Below are positions 15,108 to 22,043 of a DNA stretch of 23,446 nt, in pieces. Position numbers and translations under genes: made by a program. Under the pieces are notes generated by a model. The model did no database searches. It had not been told where the DNA came from and worked only from the letters and a program-made list of their open reading frames with translations. The stretch lies in IMG/VR virus record IMGVR_UViG_3300020220_000348, positions 1 to 23,446 of that record; one strand, written 5' to 3'. The DNA comes from a virus. The stretch's first letter is position 1; every line of letters starts with the position of its first letter.

Positions 15108-15490
15108 GACCGGAAGTATTTGAAAGAATTATTATTGAACTTAAAGAACAACAAGAAAGATTAGATAAAGCATATGAAGCAGGTATTGACCATATAAACT
15201 TTACAGGCTCATATGAAAGCGTTATCGCTATGTTGATTGGTTCAATTTATGGTATGGAGGGTAGAGATACATTTGATTGGTGGTGTTATGAAAAGAATTT
15301 TGGGAAACGAACCGATTTGACAATGACAGATAAAGATGATAATGAACTATGTAGAACCATAGAAGAATTACATCAGTATTTGGAAGAAAATAAAGTAAAT
15401 GATTACTACCTCTCAAAATATCAAATTATGACAGATGAGGAACGAAAGGATTTATTAGATAAATTAATATCAGATTATGAAAAACCTTAA
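15092..15490 (+). CDS. unknown protein with GMEGRDTFDWW motif
   Basis: 132 residues. An N-terminal coiled helix (ERIIIELKEQQERLDKAYEAG) precedes GSIYGMEGRDTFDWWCYEKNFG (about 50-71), a striking stretch that looks conserved, and an acidic C-terminal helix (IEELHQYLEE, MTDEERKDLLDKLI). I do not know its function. It overlaps the upstream gene by 16 nt and the downstream gene by 14 nt. Confidence 0.75.
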   Translation: MDYSIRPEVFERIIIELKEQQERLDKAYEAGIDHINFTGSYESVIAMLIGSIYGMEGRDTFDWWCYEKNFGKRTDLTMTDKDDNELCRTIEELHQYLEENKVNDYYLSKYQIMTDEERKDLLDKLISDYEKP

Positions 15491-15983
15491 ATACTATTAC
15501 ATCGAATTTATCTATCAGTCAAAATGTCTAATAAACTTTTTCAAAAATATTTGGAGATTTAGAAAACCACTATATCAATTTAGGTGGTGGGATTACTACA
15601 CTCTATTACAATTTATGCAGATATCCATTGAGCATATGGGGGATAGAACCAAATCCAAAGGTACTGGAGTTGATTCTACTCGCATCCCCAAAATTGCTAA
15701 AATGGAAAGAGCAAGTCAGATTCTAAAAAACCAAATGAATGATTATGTTTATATGGATATGGCTGAAGAAAAGTATGGTAAGTTAATTGATAATGATGGT
15801 GATTTTATTCCATTGGATAGTAATCGTGATTTATTTACTTATGAAGATAAATTAACCGATGAAGAGAGGGAACATAACAGCAAGGTATTTTTATATTCTG
15901 CTGAATTGGATGAAAAGGAATGGGGAGAATTTTGTAATATCATAAAAGATAAGAAAACAGGATTAAAGACTTGGTGGGATTAG
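15477..15983 (+). CDS. unknown protein
   Basis: 168 residues. The N-terminus is aromatic/basic (KYYYIEFIYQSKCLINFFKNIWRFRKPLYQFRWW). The middle has HMGDRTKSKGTGVDSTRIPKI, and the rest is acidic and helical, ending KTGLKTWWD. No family I recognise. It ends the chain of overlapping genes that began at 13896. Confidence 0.72.
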   Translation: MKNLKYYYIEFIYQSKCLINFFKNIWRFRKPLYQFRWWDYYTLLQFMQISIEHMGDRTKSKGTGVDSTRIPKIAKMERASQILKNQMNDYVYMDMAEEKYGKLIDNDGDFIPLDSNRDLFTYEDKLTDEEREHNSKVFLYSAELDEKEWGEFCNIIKDKKTGLKTWWD

Positions 15984-15984
15984 A

Positions 15985-16008
15985 TTTGGGAATATAAAAA
16001 TTATCATT
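15985..16008 (+). repeat. TTTGG-AATATAAAAATTAT repeat, copy 1 of 3
   Basis: TTTGGGAATATAAAAATTAT followed by CATT abuts the SemiSWEET-like ATG (16009). Close copies are at 16284-16307 and 17187-17206. Only the third continues into a TATATTTA box at N20. In this copy the start codon sits where the -7 box would be, so it is a half-promoter by this pattern. Confidence 0.65.
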
Positions 16009-16263
16009 ATGGATACTACTTTAATTATAGGATACATTGGTGGATTCCTTTTGGGAGTATCTTCTATTCCTGAAATGTGGAGAACCATTAAAGATGGTCG
16101 ATGCCATATTGGTTGGGGTATGTTGTTAGTGTGGTTTTTTGGTGAAGTATTTATGGAAATATACGCAATCATATTAAATGATTGGGCACTTATTTTTAAC
16201 TATACCACCAATTTTATAGTTCTTATTGTATTATTGTGGTATAAAATTCGATTACCATATTAG
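16009..16263 (+). CDS. SemiSWEET-like (PQ-loop) membrane protein
   Basis: 84 residues with three hydrophobic helices (about 5-21, 36-55, 60-78), the three-helix bundle of bacterial SemiSWEET sugar transporters, which dimerise to form a pore. The first helix ends IGGFLLGVSSIPEMWRTIK, matching the PQ-loop position, but the second residue of the PQ is Glu. WGMLLVWFFGEVFMEIYAIILNDWALIFNYTTNFIVLIVL follows the usual order of helices 2 and 3. Substrate not readable. Such a gene in a phage is unusual. Confidence 0.82.
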   Translation: MDTTLIIGYIGGFLLGVSSIPEMWRTIKDGRCHIGWGMLLVWFFGEVFMEIYAIILNDWALIFNYTTNFIVLIVLLWYKIRLPY

Positions 16264-16283
16264 ATGTATTTGTGTAAGTAAAA

Positions 16284-16307
16284 TTTGGAAATATAAAAAT
16301 TATCATT
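16284..16307 (+). repeat. TTTGG-AATATAAAAATTAT repeat, copy 2 of 3
   Basis: TTTGGAAATATAAAAATTAT followed by CATT, nearly identical to copy 1 over 24 nt. At the -7 position the best match is TATTGTTT (16307-16314), weaker than TATATTTA. It precedes the ABC membrane-domain gene by 14 nt and may be a weak promoter for it. Confidence 0.6.
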
Positions 16308-16321
16308 ATTGTTTTAAATAG

Positions 16322-17146
16322 ATGAATAAAATATATCAAATATTCAAAGAGTATAAGTGTAAATTACTATTAATTTATTTTTTTATGTTGGTAACGGAGT
16401 TATCAATGATATCACAGCCATTTTTACTTGGGAAAAGTATTGATGGATTAATTAATGGTGGTTGGTTTTGGATTATCTTATTATTTTTATCCTACTCCAT
16501 TTCTAGTCTCGTCAATTACAAAAGAATGGTTTATGACACCAAAGTTTATACACAAATTTACAATGATATTGTTTTACGATTCTTAAAAACTAATAACAAA
16601 TCTGATTCTGTAAAAATTGCCAGAGCTGATATGGCACACGATGTTGTTGGTGTATTAGAGGGATATGTTCATTATTATATTGCAACAATCATCACTATTT
16701 TTGGTTCAATAGGGTTCATATACTTATCAAATTGGAGAGTAGGGTTATTAGTTACTTTAGCTTTAATTGTTATAATACTTGCAGTTCTAATTTATTATAA
16801 AAAAATAAGACAATCTATTGATGTTAAAAACAATAATTACGAGAATAAAGTAACCGCTATACAAAATGGGTATGACACTTCCGTTTCTTTTTTTAATCGT
16901 AAGCGAAAATTGGAAATATTTGAATCAACATTGCAAGGTAAAAATTGGTTTTTGGTTGGCATGATAAAATCAATATTTTTGGTTTTATCCATAATACTTC
17001 TAATAACAACTTCAAATAATATGACTGCTGGTAATGTGGTTACAATATATTCTTATGTTAATAATTTTTTGATATCACTAATGTCAATTCCAGTTGCGTT
17101 TGAGATGTTTTCGAGATTGAACAATATTATTAAAAGAATTAATTGA
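16322..17146 (+). CDS. orphan ABC-exporter transmembrane domain
   Basis: 274 residues with six predicted helices (about 15-35, 48-66, 115-137, 139-161, 214-235, 243-262). Features typical of ABC_membrane domains are visible: LLGKSIDGLINGG after helix 1, the loop MVYDTKVYTQIYNDIVLRFLK, and GNVVTIYSYVNNFLISLMSIPVAFEMFSRLNN near the end. There is no Walker A, signature or Walker B segment and the gene ends just after the membrane domain, so it has no nucleotide-binding domain. Standalone six-helix proteins of this type exist in bacteria. It may use a host ATPase, poison a host exporter, or have another role. Confidence 0.83.
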   Translation: MNKIYQIFKEYKCKLLLIYFFMLVTELSMISQPFLLGKSIDGLINGGWFWIILLFLSYSISSLVNYKRMVYDTKVYTQIYNDIVLRFLKTNNKSDSVKIARADMAHDVVGVLEGYVHYYIATIITIFGSIGFIYLSNWRVGLLVTLALIVIILAVLIYYKKIRQSIDVKNNNYENKVTAIQNGYDTSVSFFNRKRKLEIFESTLQGKNWFLVGMIKSIFLVLSIILLITTSNNMTAGNVVTIYSYVNNFLISLMSIPVAFEMFSRLNNIIKRIN

Positions 17147-17169
17147 ACCTAACTCACTTATTTCTCCAG

Positions 17170-17186
17170 TTTTACTTTAAGTAAAA
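17170..17186. repeat. 17-nt palindrome directly upstream of promoter P7
   Basis: TTTTACTT-T-AAGTAAAA is a perfect inverted repeat of 8 bp around one central base, ending 1 nt before the TTG of P7. It is a candidate operator or a weak terminator hairpin for the ABC gene. Confidence 0.55.
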
Positions 17187-17187
17187 T

Positions 17188-17218
17188 TTGGAAATATAAA
17201 AATTATTTTGTATATTTA
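17188..17218 (+). promoter_or_regulatory. promoter P7
   Basis: TTG 17188-17190, 20-nt spacer, TATATTTA 17211-17218. The ATG at 17222 lies only 3 nt after the -7 box, so transcription would begin at or next to the start codon, giving a leaderless mRNA. Confidence 0.78.
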
Positions 17219-17221
17219 AGT

Positions 17222-17431
17222 ATGAAAACTACTATGCTGAAACAAAGAAATTTTAAATTAAGTAAAACTATAAATCTTCATTTTGGTGAAGAAGCAATGT
17301 GGTATATTACACCAACATTTGGTTTCCAAAGAATTAATTGGGAAGGTATAATTGGTAAAAAAGAAATCACACATCTATTTGTAATAAAATGGTTAAAATC
17401 TAGTGTTGGTATTACTAAAAGATATATTTAA
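17222..17431 (+). CDS. small unknown protein
   Basis: 69 residues, basic, with HFGEEAMWYITPTFGFQRINWEG in the middle. No family recognised. Its last codons contain a TATATTTA box (17423-17430) that precedes the next ATG by 3 nt, copying the TATATTTAAGTATGAAAAC arrangement of its own start. Confidence 0.65.
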   Translation: MKTTMLKQRNFKLSKTINLHFGEEAMWYITPTFGFQRINWEGIIGKKEITHLFVIKWLKSSVGITKRYI

Positions 17432-17433
17432 GT

Positions 17434-18153
17434 ATGAAAACAATATTCATTGGAGATATCCATGGCCGTCCAATTTGGAAGGACATTGTAGCAAAAGAAA
17501 ACGCTGATAGGGTTATCTTTATTGGAGATTACTTTGATAGTTTTGATATACCTGGCATAGACCAAATTCATAATTTCAAAGAAATAATTGAATATAAAAA
17601 AACAAGCGGTAAAGAGGTTATCCTATTAGTAGGTAATCACGATTTTCATTATATGAATGTTGGTCAAACTTATTCAGGTTTTCAACCCGCTCTTAAATTT
17701 GATATAGAAATGGTACTGAAAGAAAATATGGAACATCTTCAAATGGCATATTCCTTTGATAAGTTCCTATGTACACACGCCGGTGTATCTTCAGTATTTA
17801 TGGATAGGTGGTTTAGAAATATGTGGGATTGTGATAATTTGGTTGAGAAATTAAATGAAACATTTATATACAGCCCATCTATTTTTAAATTTACAGGATG
17901 GGACCCCTATGGTGATGATGTAAACCAATCACCAATTTGGATTCGTCCACGATCTTTGTTATGGTCAAATAAAAAAAGAGGAAAAGATTCTATCAAAGGT
18001 AGATTTATTCAAATTGTAGGCCACACTGGGGTCAGCTCTATTGATATCAAAGCAACAGATAAATCAATGGGGGGTAAATACTATATGATTGATGCTTTAT
18101 CTTCAAAAGAATATTTAATATATGATGGTGAACTTAAAGTAGGAAAATTATGA
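17434..18153 (+). CDS. calcineurin-like metallophosphatase
   Basis: 239 residues with the full set of metallophosphoesterase motifs: GDIHG (7-11), GDYFD (31-35), GNHD (67-70), THAG (114-117) and GHT (196-198). These supply the ligands for a two-metal centre that cleaves phosphomono- or phosphodiesters. The order and spacing resemble phage and bacterial Ser/Thr-phosphatase or Ap4A-hydrolase-like enzymes; the substrate is not readable. Its last residues (DGELKVGKL) lie in a 47-bp repeat shared with the end of the glutamine synthetase gene. The start follows a TATATTTA box by 3 nt. Confidence 0.9.
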   Translation: MKTIFIGDIHGRPIWKDIVAKENADRVIFIGDYFDSFDIPGIDQIHNFKEIIEYKKTSGKEVILLVGNHDFHYMNVGQTYSGFQPALKFDIEMVLKENMEHLQMAYSFDKFLCTHAGVSSVFMDRWFRNMWDCDNLVEKLNETFIYSPSIFKFTGWDPYGDDVNQSPIWIRPRSLLWSNKKRGKDSIKGRFIQIVGHTGVSSIDIKATDKSMGGKYYMIDALSSKEYLIYDGELKVGKL

Positions 18154-18170
18154 TGAATACAACAGCAAAA
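18124..18170 (+). repeat. 47-bp direct repeat, left copy
   Basis: Matches 19201-19247 at 43 of 47 positions by eye. It encodes DGELKVGKL at the end of the phosphatase, then a TGATGAA stop/start overlap and the first codons of a following ORF. The two copies flank the glutamine synthetase gene. Confidence 0.9.
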
Positions 18171-18203
18171 AAAGAAGAAGTATATAATAAATTAAAAGAT
18201 TAA
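18150..18203 (+). pseudogene. 17-codon remnant of the gene at 19230
   Basis: It reads MMNTTAKKEEVYNKLKD and stops 1 nt before the glutamine synthetase ATG. Its first codons align with those of the 94-residue gene at 19230 (MNATTKEIEA), because both start in the 47-bp repeat. It looks like a truncated leftover of a duplication rather than a functional gene, though a leader peptide cannot be excluded. Confidence 0.55.
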
Positions 18204-18204
18204 T

Positions 18205-19230
18205 ATGATAAAATTAGAATACATTTGGTTGGATGGATATACACCCGAACCAAACCTAAGAAGTAAAGTTAAAATATTATCCAAAGAAGATTCTATAACC
18301 CTATCTGAGTGCCCAGAGTGGTCATTCGATGGTTCATCCACAAAACAGGCCGAAGGGCATTATTCTGATAGAATACTTAAACCTGTTGCTTTATACCAAA
18401 ATTCCATGGATGAGGGTTCATATGTAAGTTATTTTGTTTTGTGTGAGGTTATGAATCCCGATGGGACACCACACGAAAGTAATATTAGACACATATTACC
18501 TGATTATGATAATGTATGGTATGGATTTGAGCAGGAATATACTATTTTAAAAGATGGTAGACCGATTGGGTTTCCAATAAATGGATTTCCACCACCACAG
18601 GGTAAGTATTATTGTGGTGTGGGTGATGGGCAAGTAAGTGGTAGAAAATTCGTAGATGAACATCTTCAAATTTGCTTAAATACTGGATTATCAATAACAG
18701 GCACCAACGCAGAAGTACTTTTGGGACAGTGGGAATATCAGATATTCAATACCTCATCAAAATCTGCTGCAGATGACTTGTGGATATCACGATATATCTT
18801 ACAAAGATTATCCGAAAAATGGGGATATAAAATTGAGTTTCACCCAAAACCTGTTATGGGTGATTGGAATGGTAGTGGATTACATTGTAATTTTTCAAAC
18901 CACATAATGAGAGAAATTGGGGGAATGGAATACTTTTCTAAAATATTCAATGTTTTTGAAAGTAGACATACCTTACATATTGAAAATTATGGTTCATCTA
19001 ATGAACAACGATTAACAGGTAAGCATGAAACCCAATCCATACATAAGTTTAGTTGGGGTGTTTCTGATAGAGGTGCATCTTTAAGAGTTCCCATTCAAAC
19101 ATCATTGAATTGGAAGGGATATATTGAGGATAGAAGGCCTGCTTCAAATGCAGACCCGTATAAGATTGTTAAAGTTATTTCGGATGCCTTAAAACAAATT
19201 GATGGTGAACTTAAAGTAGGAAAATTGTGA
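18205..19230 (+). CDS. glnII: type II glutamine synthetase (GlnII-like)
   Basis: 341 residues. Glutamine synthetase joins glutamate and ammonia using ATP. It has the short, eukaryote-like type II form: YIWLDG (6-11), WSFDGSSTKQAEGHYSD (39-55), FEQEY (108-112), PPPQGKYYCGVG, GTNAEVLLGQWEYQ (166-179), HPKPVMGDWNGSGLHCNFS (213-231), NEQRLTGKHET (266-276), FSWGVSDRGASLRVP and EDRRPASNADPY (308-319). The usual ligand and ATP-site segments are all present, so it should be active. The C-terminal DGELKVGKL comes from the flanking repeat and is shared with the preceding phosphatase. Such a gene in a phage may supply glutamine for nucleotide synthesis. Confidence 0.95.
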   Translation: MIKLEYIWLDGYTPEPNLRSKVKILSKEDSITLSECPEWSFDGSSTKQAEGHYSDRILKPVALYQNSMDEGSYVSYFVLCEVMNPDGTPHESNIRHILPDYDNVWYGFEQEYTILKDGRPIGFPINGFPPPQGKYYCGVGDGQVSGRKFVDEHLQICLNTGLSITGTNAEVLLGQWEYQIFNTSSKSAADDLWISRYILQRLSEKWGYKIEFHPKPVMGDWNGSGLHCNFSNHIMREIGGMEYFSKIFNVFESRHTLHIENYGSSNEQRLTGKHETQSIHKFSWGVSDRGASLRVPIQTSLNWKGYIEDRRPASNADPYKIVKVISDALKQIDGELKVGKL

Positions 19231-19247
19231 TGAACGCAACAACAAAA
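19201..19247 (+). repeat. 47-bp direct repeat, right copy
   Basis: Second copy of 18124-18170. It forms the last codons of glutamine synthetase and the first codons of the next gene. The four mismatches suggest the duplication is not very recent. Confidence 0.9.
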
Positions 19248-19514
19248 GAAATAGAAGCAATGAGGGAATGCTATAGGAAACTATATAAAGCATCCACCCC
19301 ATCGGCCGATTTTGATGAATTAATGAACAACGCCACCGTAGATGAAAATGGGCAAAAGGTAATTGATTTTATGGCACATGAAATTTGTGAATACGAATTT
19401 TCTGAAATTGTAGATGAAGTTATTAAAAAACATAAAATTAAAACCCACAGAGTAACACCATTCAAAAACTCAATCTATTTGGGTTGTAGTCCTAAATTTA
19501 AAAAATTAGAATAA
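19230..19514 (+). CDS. unknown protein downstream of glutamine synthetase
   Basis: 94 residues from ATG 19230, in a TGATG overlap with the glutamine synthetase stop; GTG 19227 is an alternative. Helical and acidic in the first two thirds, with a basic C-terminus (KKHKIKTHRVTPF, then CSPKFKKLE). No family recognised. Its stop overlaps the next ATG. Confidence 0.72.
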   Translation: MNATTKEIEAMRECYRKLYKASTPSADFDELMNNATVDENGQKVIDFMAHEICEYEFSEIVDEVIKKHKIKTHRVTPFKNSIYLGCSPKFKKLE

Positions 19515-19762
19515 TGAGAGAACAAATATTTTTAGAACTTGGATTTGAAAAAACAGTTGTAACTGCAGAAGAATCCGGTGCTCCTACCGATTGGCACTAT
19601 TATACATTGGATATTGGTGATTTGTGTTTGATAACATCATCAAGCGATGAAATCAAAGATGATACTTGGTATTGTTATTTCTTTGAATCAAATCAATTTA
19701 AAATAAAAAATGAAACTGATTTAAAGGATTTGGTTGAAGTTCTTAGGAGGTGTTGGAAATGA
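19514..19762 (+). CDS. small unknown protein
   Basis: 82 residues: MREQIFLELGFEKTVVTAEESG, then WHYYTLDIGDLCLITSSSDEI and a C-terminal helix. The order helix, beta strands, helix suggests a small alpha/beta fold. No family recognised. The TAGGAGG at its 3' end serves the next gene. Confidence 0.68.
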   Translation: MREQIFLELGFEKTVVTAEESGAPTDWHYYTLDIGDLCLITSSSDEIKDDTWYCYFFESNQFKIKNETDLKDLVEVLRRCWK

Positions 19763-19986
19763 TACATGAGTATATTCAAATATATTTATTGGGGTATCTA
19801 ATATTTTCTCCTATACTATATTCGCTTAGGTTTATTAATGAAAAATTAACTTTAAGTGATGGTGCTATAATTGGTTGGCCTTTTATGTGGCCAATCCTTG
19901 CACCAATATTTTTTGGTTCAGTAGTTGTTGGGTTTTTATTTGGTTTTTTTAAGAGTATTTTTAACTTATTTAATAATAAAAAATAA
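19759..19986 (+). CDS. small membrane protein with two helices
   Basis: 75 residues from ATG 19759, chosen over GTG 19750 because TAGGAGG (19744-19750) lies 8 nt upstream of the ATG. Two hydrophobic stretches (about 5-22 and 36-66) and a short basic end (NNKK). It overlaps the preceding gene by 4 nt. No family recognised. Confidence 0.7.
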   Translation: MIHEYIQIYLLGYLIFSPILYSLRFINEKLTLSDGAIIGWPFMWPILAPIFFGSVVVGFLFGFFKSIFNLFNNKK

Positions 19987-20009
19987 CTATTTATATTGGG
20001 AGTATAATA

Positions 20010-20774
20010 ATGAAATTAAAAGAAATACTTAATAATATAATTAGAAAAAACTACCTTATTGAAGGTGTTGATGATCCAGGTATATTAAAGTGTATATTTA
20101 TGGCGGGGGGTCCTGGTTCAGGAAAAAGTTTCACAGCATCAGAAGTATTTGGTATTGATAAGAGATATAAATCATCATTTGCTCAATCCGGCTTAAAAGT
20201 AATTAATTCCGATACGGCGTTTGAAGCCCAATTAAAGAAAAATGGTATTAATCCAAAAGATTTGGGTAGAATTGAAAGAGAAGAGCCTGAATTGTGGAAA
20301 AAAATTACTGAAGTTCCTGGTGGTATTAGAGATAGAGCAAAACAAATAACCAAAGCACAAAGAGATTTCTATGAAGCAGGCCGTTTGGGCCTAATTATTG
20401 ATGGAACGGGTGATGATTTTGCAAAAATTAAACAACAAAAACAACATGCCGAATCTTTAGGATACGATTGTATGATGGTGTTTGTAAATACATCATTGGA
20501 AGTTGCTAAGGAAAGAAATCATGGTAGAGATAGAACATTATCAGATGAGTTAGTAACATCTATTTGGAAAGATTGCCAAGAGAATATGGGTAAATTTCAA
20601 ACTTTATTTGGTGCAAAAGATTATAGAATAATTGATAACACCATTTATGGCCCACCTCCTGCCGCAGTTCAAAAAGCTGTGAATGAGTTTATGAGAAGGC
20701 CGGTATATAACCCTATTGGTAAAAAATGGATTGAAACTGCAAGAGCTTTAAAAAAAGTTGGAGAAATAAAATGA
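20010..20774 (+). CDS. zeta-toxin-like P-loop kinase
   Basis: 254 residues. Walker A is GGPGSGKS (33-40) after KCIFMA. The segment LGLIIDGTGDDFAKI (about 125-139) and FVNTSLEVAKERNHGRDR match the AAA_33/zeta-toxin family, which phosphorylates UDP-sugars or other small substrates, or nucleic acid ends. The N-terminus (MKLKEILNNIIRKNYLIEG) is a helix common in phage proteins. No epsilon antitoxin is seen. A GGGAG ribosome site precedes the ATG. It overlaps the next gene by 4 nt (ATGA). Confidence 0.85.
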   Translation: MKLKEILNNIIRKNYLIEGVDDPGILKCIFMAGGPGSGKSFTASEVFGIDKRYKSSFAQSGLKVINSDTAFEAQLKKNGINPKDLGRIEREEPELWKKITEVPGGIRDRAKQITKAQRDFYEAGRLGLIIDGTGDDFAKIKQQKQHAESLGYDCMMVFVNTSLEVAKERNHGRDRTLSDELVTSIWKDCQENMGKFQTLFGAKDYRIIDNTIYGPPPAAVQKAVNEFMRRPVYNPIGKKWIETARALKKVGEIK

Positions 20775-21133
20775 TTAGATTAATTGGTATATTGTTTTTA
20801 TTATTAGTTTCGTGTGGAACTCCCACATACACTACAATAACACCCACCAACCCACCTTCAGTATCTTATTGGGATGATATTTATTTTCCACCATCCGGTC
20901 CATATATATCACCGTATAATAATAGGTGGAATTTTTATAGTTGGAGATATGTTCCATCACCCCCAGTGGTAATTCATCGGGGGCCTGTGATAGTAACTCC
21001 ACCAAGACCAAGATATTACTATCAATCTCCCCCACGAAGGGATAGGATGAATAGACCAAACATAATTCACCGCCCACGAAGTGGGAGGGGTTATCCACGA
21101 GTTTATACACCACCACGATCAAGAAATAGGTAG
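20771..21133 (+). CDS. proline/tyrosine/arginine-rich lipoprotein
   Basis: 120 residues. MIRLIGILFLLLVSCG is a lipoprotein signal peptide with a Cys at 15 (L-V-S-C). The mature chain is extremely rich in Pro, Tyr, Arg and Ser (for example PPSGPYISPYNNRW, PRPRYYYQSPPRRD), basic and probably unstructured. It would be lipid-anchored in the envelope. A similar composition occurs in bacterial outer-membrane proteins of unknown role. It is coupled to the zeta-like kinase gene by a 4-nt overlap. Confidence 0.8.
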   Translation: MIRLIGILFLLLVSCGTPTYTTITPTNPPSVSYWDDIYFPPSGPYISPYNNRWNFYSWRYVPSPPVVIHRGPVIVTPPRPRYYYQSPPRRDRMNRPNIIHRPRSGRGYPRVYTPPRSRNR

Positions 21134-21170
21134 TTAAAAATTTAAAGAAATAAAATAAAAGGAGAAAATA

Positions 21171-21515
21171 ATGGCTCAAATACATCCATTAAAAAGTGAG
21201 TTTGGTTTAGGTGGTGGAACATACCTATCAGGCTCTGTAAGCATGAGTTTTTCAATTTCATCGGGTTCTATTAATAATCGTACTATTACATCAACAGCAT
21301 ATTGCTACTACCCAATACAACAATCGGTTGCTGTTATTAGAATGAAAACTGATGGAACTAATCCTGTTGCAAATGGTGGGTTTATCGGAGTTGGTACTAG
21401 TACTGGATTAACTTTTGCAGCAGGTACTCCTATATACGGCCCGATACTACAAATAACACAATCTTCAGGCCATGCTATTGTATGGAATTCTGTACGAGAT
21501 AGCGATGATTTATAA
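21171..21515 (+). CDS. small beta-rich, possibly structural protein
   Basis: 114 residues with no charged clusters; Ser/Thr/Gly-rich and beta-prone (LSGSVSMSFSISSGSINNRTITSTAY, then TGLTFAAGTPIYGP). This composition is typical of virion decoration or fibre-tip proteins, but I recognise no family. A strong AAAAGGAG site sits 6 nt before the ATG, suggesting high expression. Confidence 0.7.
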   Translation: MAQIHPLKSEFGLGGGTYLSGSVSMSFSISSGSINNRTITSTAYCYYPIQQSVAVIRMKTDGTNPVANGGFIGVGTSTGLTFAAGTPIYGPILQITQSSGHAIVWNSVRDSDDL

Positions 21516-21532
21516 AATAAAAGGAGAATAAA

Positions 21533-21727
21533 ATGGCAGTTAAATTTAGAGTTTATAAACAATTTTTACCAATTACTCCAAAAATTTGGGTAGCAAAATT
21601 AGATGAAACTGATGATATAGATGATTTTGATACAATTGAAGAAGCAGAAACTTTTGCGCAGCAAGCAAACGAATTAGATACAACTGGTAGAAAATATCGT
21701 GTTCAACAAATAGAAGTGGATGCTTAA
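21533..21727 (+). CDS. small acidic unknown protein
   Basis: 64 residues: MAVKFRVYKQFLPITPKIWVAKL, then a very acidic middle (DETDDIDDFDTIEEAE) and a C-terminal helix/strand. It shares with the preceding gene an AAAAGGAG site at the same spacing, so the two are probably co-expressed at a high level. No family recognised. Confidence 0.7.
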   Translation: MAVKFRVYKQFLPITPKIWVAKLDETDDIDDFDTIEEAETFAQQANELDTTGRKYRVQQIEVDA

Positions 21728-21744
21728 TATGGAGTATTGTAGTT

Positions 21745-22026
21745 ATGAACCCCGCCAAATTCATTTCCTTTTTGCAGGGGTTATTGACCCACAATAGATT
21801 TATATGGTTTAGTAAATCTAAATATTATTTTTCACAAAAGGAGCCAGTTTTGGAATTAAATATAGAATTAATACCTGTTGAAAGTAAAATAACTGATGAT
21901 GAATTATCTAAACTTAGGCGGGTTTTAGAAGATGGAATTAAAGTTGATGGCGATGGGGTTATCAAAGTAAAAATTCACTCAAAAAATGTAAAAAAAATTA
22001 TTGAAAGTATTGTAAATATGGAATAA
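21745..22026 (+). CDS. small unknown protein, start uncertain
   Basis: 93 residues from ATG 21745. Residues 36-93 (LELNIELIPVESKITDDELSKLRRVLEDGIKV...) form a coherent alpha/beta domain; the first 35 residues look less constrained. An in-frame TTG at 21850 lies 6 nt after an AAAAGGAG site, giving 58 residues and possibly the real start. No family recognised. The -33 TTG of P8 lies in its last codons. Confidence 0.6.
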   Translation: MNPAKFISFLQGLLTHNRFIWFSKSKYYFSQKEPVLELNIELIPVESKITDDELSKLRRVLEDGIKVDGDGVIKVKIHSKNVKKIIESIVNME

Positions 22027-22040
22027 ATTTTGTATATTTA
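22010..22040 (+). promoter_or_regulatory. promoter P8 of the methylglyoxal synthase gene
   Basis: TTG 22010-22012, 20-nt spacer, TATATTTA 22033-22040. The ATG at 22044 follows by 3 nt, so the transcript should be leaderless. Confidence 0.78.
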
Positions 22041-22043
22041 CAT

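Noticed and set aside
20093-20100. TATATTTA box inside the zeta-like kinase gene
   Set aside because: The nearest TTG is 22 nt away, it is inside a coding sequence, and no start of a new gene follows.
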